The notes under the pieces were generated by a model, which made no database searches, had not been told where the DNA came from, and saw only the letters and a program-made list of their open reading frames with translations. The position numbers were made by a program, and so were the translations under genes. From positions 8,494,001 through 8,558,000 of the forward strand of contig NZ_CP102509.1 in assembly GCF_024611995.1 (NCBI RefSeq): a stretch of DNA of 64,000 nt. The letters run 5' to 3'. The stretch is from Streptomyces sp. NBC_00162 (GTDB taxonomy: Bacteria; Actinomycetota; Actinomycetes; Streptomycetales; Streptomycetaceae). Below are positions 62,275 through 64,000 of the stretch, in pieces; within the stretch, counting starts at the first letter, position 1, and each line of letters starts with the position of its first letter.

Positions 62275-63927
62275 ATGCAGCTGACTCGTACGCACCGGAT
62301 ACTCATCGGCGTCGTGGTCGCCGGAGCCGTCGTCATCGCGGGCATCGGCTTCGCGGGCTCGTACTCCGCGGTGCGGGCACTCGCCCTGCAGAAAGGCTTC
62401 GGCAGCTTCTCGCTGGTGTTCCCGATCGGCATCGACGCGGGCATCTGCGTCCTGCTCGCGCTGGACCTGCTGCTGACCTGGATCCGGATCCCCTTCCCGC
62501 TGCTGCGCCAGACGGCGTGGCTGCTGACGATCGCGACGATCGCGTTCAACGGCGCCGCGGCCTGGCCGGACCCGCTGGGTGTCGGCATGCACGCCGTGAT
62601 CCCGATCCTGTTCGTGGTGACGGTCGAGGCCGCCCGGCACGCGGTGGGCCGGATCGCGGACATCACCGCGGACCGGCACATGGAGGGCGTGCGCCTCACC
62701 CGGTGGCTGCTGTCCCCGGTGCCGACCTTCAAGCTGTGGCGCCGGATGAAGCTGTGGGAGCTGCGCTCCTACGAGCAGGCGGTCGGCATGGAGCAGGACC
62801 GGCTGATCTACCAGGCGCGGCTGCAGGCGCGGTACGGGCGTTCCTGGCGGCGCAAGGCTCCGGTGGAGGCCCTGATGCCGCTGAAGCTGGCCCGGATCGG
62901 CGTGCCCCTGTCCCAGACGGCCCCGGAGGGGCTGGCGGCGGCGGGCATCGACCCGGCGCTGCTGCCCCCGACGCCGGACACTGCCGATCGCCTGACGGTG
63001 GAGCGGGCCGATACACCGCAGGTCGTTTCGGTCGCCGCCTACAGCCTGGTGGGGGAGCCGGCTGTAGCGGACTCCGCGGGTACGGATGGGGGCCTCACTC
63101 ACGCGTTGGAACCGGCTTCCGATCGTGTCGGGTTCGCTCGCGCCCACCCTTACGGCCCTGGATCTGATCCGGCGGCGAGCGGGCCACAGCCAATCGCTCC
63201 CTGGACCGCCGGGCCGGCTCAGATGACGGAGATGGAGCTCTGGGAGGCGTACCGCTCCTACGCGGCGCGCACCGGCGAGTTCCCTGACGCCGCAGCATTC
63301 GTCTCGCACCTGGCTGAGGTCTACGGAGTGGTGGACCCGATGTCGGGCGGGCCTCTGCCCGCGACAGAGGTGGAGGAACTGCTGGCCGGGTTCCCCGGCA
63401 GCCGGACGGTCCAGACCGATGAGGATTTGGTGACCGGTCACGGTGGGGGCAGCGGTCCGCACCCCTTCTTTGAGCCCGCGGCGGCCCGAAGTGACGTCCG
63501 AGCACCCGCCGCAAAGGGCCCTGCGTCCGCTCACGTGCCAGCCCCCTCGGCGGCGCCAGATGAACGACTTTCGCCCGCAGGAAGTCACCAGCAGACGCCC
63601 CTCGTCGCGCTGACCGATCCGGCCTCAGCACCAGCAGCGGAGACCGGGCATCGGGAGGCCACTGCCACCGAGATTGGCGCGGCAGCTGCTCGGCTACCCC
63701 AGCAGCAGACCGCGGAGCCCGACCTGGACCCCGTCCAGCAGCAGATCCTCACCGTCGCTGGGTGGCTGGTCGAGGCAGAGGAAACCGGTGTGAAGCTGTC
63801 CGGGGCAGAGGTTGCCCGCCGCTTGGGGGTGTCGCCGAAGACCGGGCAGCGCCGCGTGATCGACGCAGGCAAGCACCTTGCCGGGCAACGTCGGCAGCAG
63901 GGGCGCGCGCACCTCCGCTCGGTCTGA
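62275..63927 (+). CDS. DUF2637/SpdB-type transfer membrane protein
   Basis: A 550-residue protein with AGGAGG about 9 nt before ATG 62275. The N-terminal third holds four membrane helices (THRILIGVVVAGAVVIAGIG, GSFSLVFPIGIDAGICVLLA, RQTAWLLTIATIAFNGAAAW and HAVIPILFVVTVEAARHAVG), the DUF2637 domain of plasmid spread proteins. The remainder is a long variable tail ending in a helix-turn-helix: ETGVKLSGAEVARRLGVSPK with TGQRRVIDAGKHL. It supports mycelial transfer of conjugative elements. It is the last gene in the window. Confidence 0.85.
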   Translation: MQLTRTHRILIGVVVAGAVVIAGIGFAGSYSAVRALALQKGFGSFSLVFPIGIDAGICVLLALDLLLTWIRIPFPLLRQTAWLLTIATIAFNGAAAWPDPLGVGMHAVIPILFVVTVEAARHAVGRIADITADRHMEGVRLTRWLLSPVPTFKLWRRMKLWELRSYEQAVGMEQDRLIYQARLQARYGRSWRRKAPVEALMPLKLARIGVPLSQTAPEGLAAAGIDPALLPPTPDTADRLTVERADTPQVVSVAAYSLVGEPAVADSAGTDGGLTHALEPASDRVGFARAHPYGPGSDPAASGPQPIAPWTAGPAQMTEMELWEAYRSYAARTGEFPDAAAFVSHLAEVYGVVDPMSGGPLPATEVEELLAGFPGSRTVQTDEDLVTGHGGGSGPHPFFEPAAARSDVRAPAAKGPASAHVPAPSAAPDERLSPAGSHQQTPLVALTDPASAPAAETGHREATATEIGAAAARLPQQQTAEPDLDPVQQQILTVAGWLVEAEETGVKLSGAEVARRLGVSPKTGQRRVIDAGKHLAGQRRQQGRAHLRSV

Positions 63928-64000
63928 AGCTGACCACATCATCGTGGCCGGTCACTGATGACCGCTGATCCTGACTGCCGGCCTCTGGTCACTGGTGACC

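Noticed and set aside
62245..63588. Long minus-strand frame opposite the DUF2637 gene
   Set aside because: Composition is that of a shadow of the plus-strand coding sequence, and no motif is present.
1..64000. tRNA, rRNA, CRISPR array or riboswitch
   Set aside because: Read for these by eye and none could be supported; short RNA genes could still be missed without a covariance search.

Overview
The window is high-GC actinobacterial DNA, almost certainly Streptomyces. The GC-rich third codon positions, GTG/TTG starts, GGAGG ribosome sites, long GC hairpins without U-tracts, and families largely confined to this genus (DUF6153, DUF6766, LppU/SCO3897-type, DUF2637/Spd transfer protein) all point there. 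Intact operons are separated by stretches of truncated genes and insertion-sequence remnants (ISL3, IS982, IS630, IS5, IS21 and IS701 types), as expected of an accessory region or chromosome arm. No tRNA, rRNA or CRISPR array was seen.

Layout. 0.1-4.9 kb: a partial hypothetical gene, a trypsin-like protease fused to an EndA-type nuclease, a DNA ligase/MerR deletion chimera, a cysteine-rich MerT-like membrane protein, a YnfA-type membrane protein and a small secreted protein. 5.3-8.1 kb: gene debris. 8.2-11.0 kb: a large VioB/ferritin-like protein. 11.4-18.3 kb: a seven-gene, stop-start-overlapping ebo-type operon (inositol-phosphate synthase-like, UbiA prenyltransferase, sugar isomerase, EboA, TatD, EboE, phosphodiesterase). 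18.9-25.3 kb: debris plus a deoxyribosyltransferase-like gene, a MarR repressor with two matching palindromes, a VOC protein and a 3-methyladenine glycosylase. 25.3-39.1 kb: mostly small single genes (RelE/ParE-like pair, LppU-like, VOC, SRPBCC, WYL regulator with an NTF2-like protein, His-rich DUF6153 pair, GntR, PRC-barrel) among IS and phage fragments. 39.9-50.7 kb: regulator remnants, a duplicated acidic/membrane pair, a nucleotidyltransferase-BON-phosphoesterase trio, more fragments, and a methyltransferase/haem-oxygenase-like diiron enzyme pair. 50.8-59.8 kb: a compact sugar-modifying cluster (two APH-fold kinases, GT4, GT2, GT8, PIG-L deacetylase, P-loop kinase, resolvase-like protein, XRE regulator, HAD phosphatase). 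60.4-63.9 kb: the edge of an integrative or plasmid-like element (HTH repressor, divergent replication-type protein, DUF2637 transfer protein).

How the parts may work together. The ebo-type operon is a recognised metabolite-trafficking cassette in other bacteria. Its neighbour here is a VioB-type protein, a family that couples oxidised tryptophan units, so the two may form one pathway. The 51.8-57.6 kb operon pairs a GT4 glycosyltransferase with a PIG-L deacetylase, as mycothiol and some aminoglycoside pathways do, with kinases and further glycosyltransferases; it may build a small modified saccharide.

Quality caution. More than a dozen otherwise full-length genes carry a single-base indel, mostly inside a G or C run, and most are one base short. 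This looks like uncorrected long-read sequence. I therefore annotate those loci as whole genes with frameshifts and reserve 'pseudogene' for truncations or junctions between unrelated sequences. All calls rest on reading motifs by eye; no database search was made.
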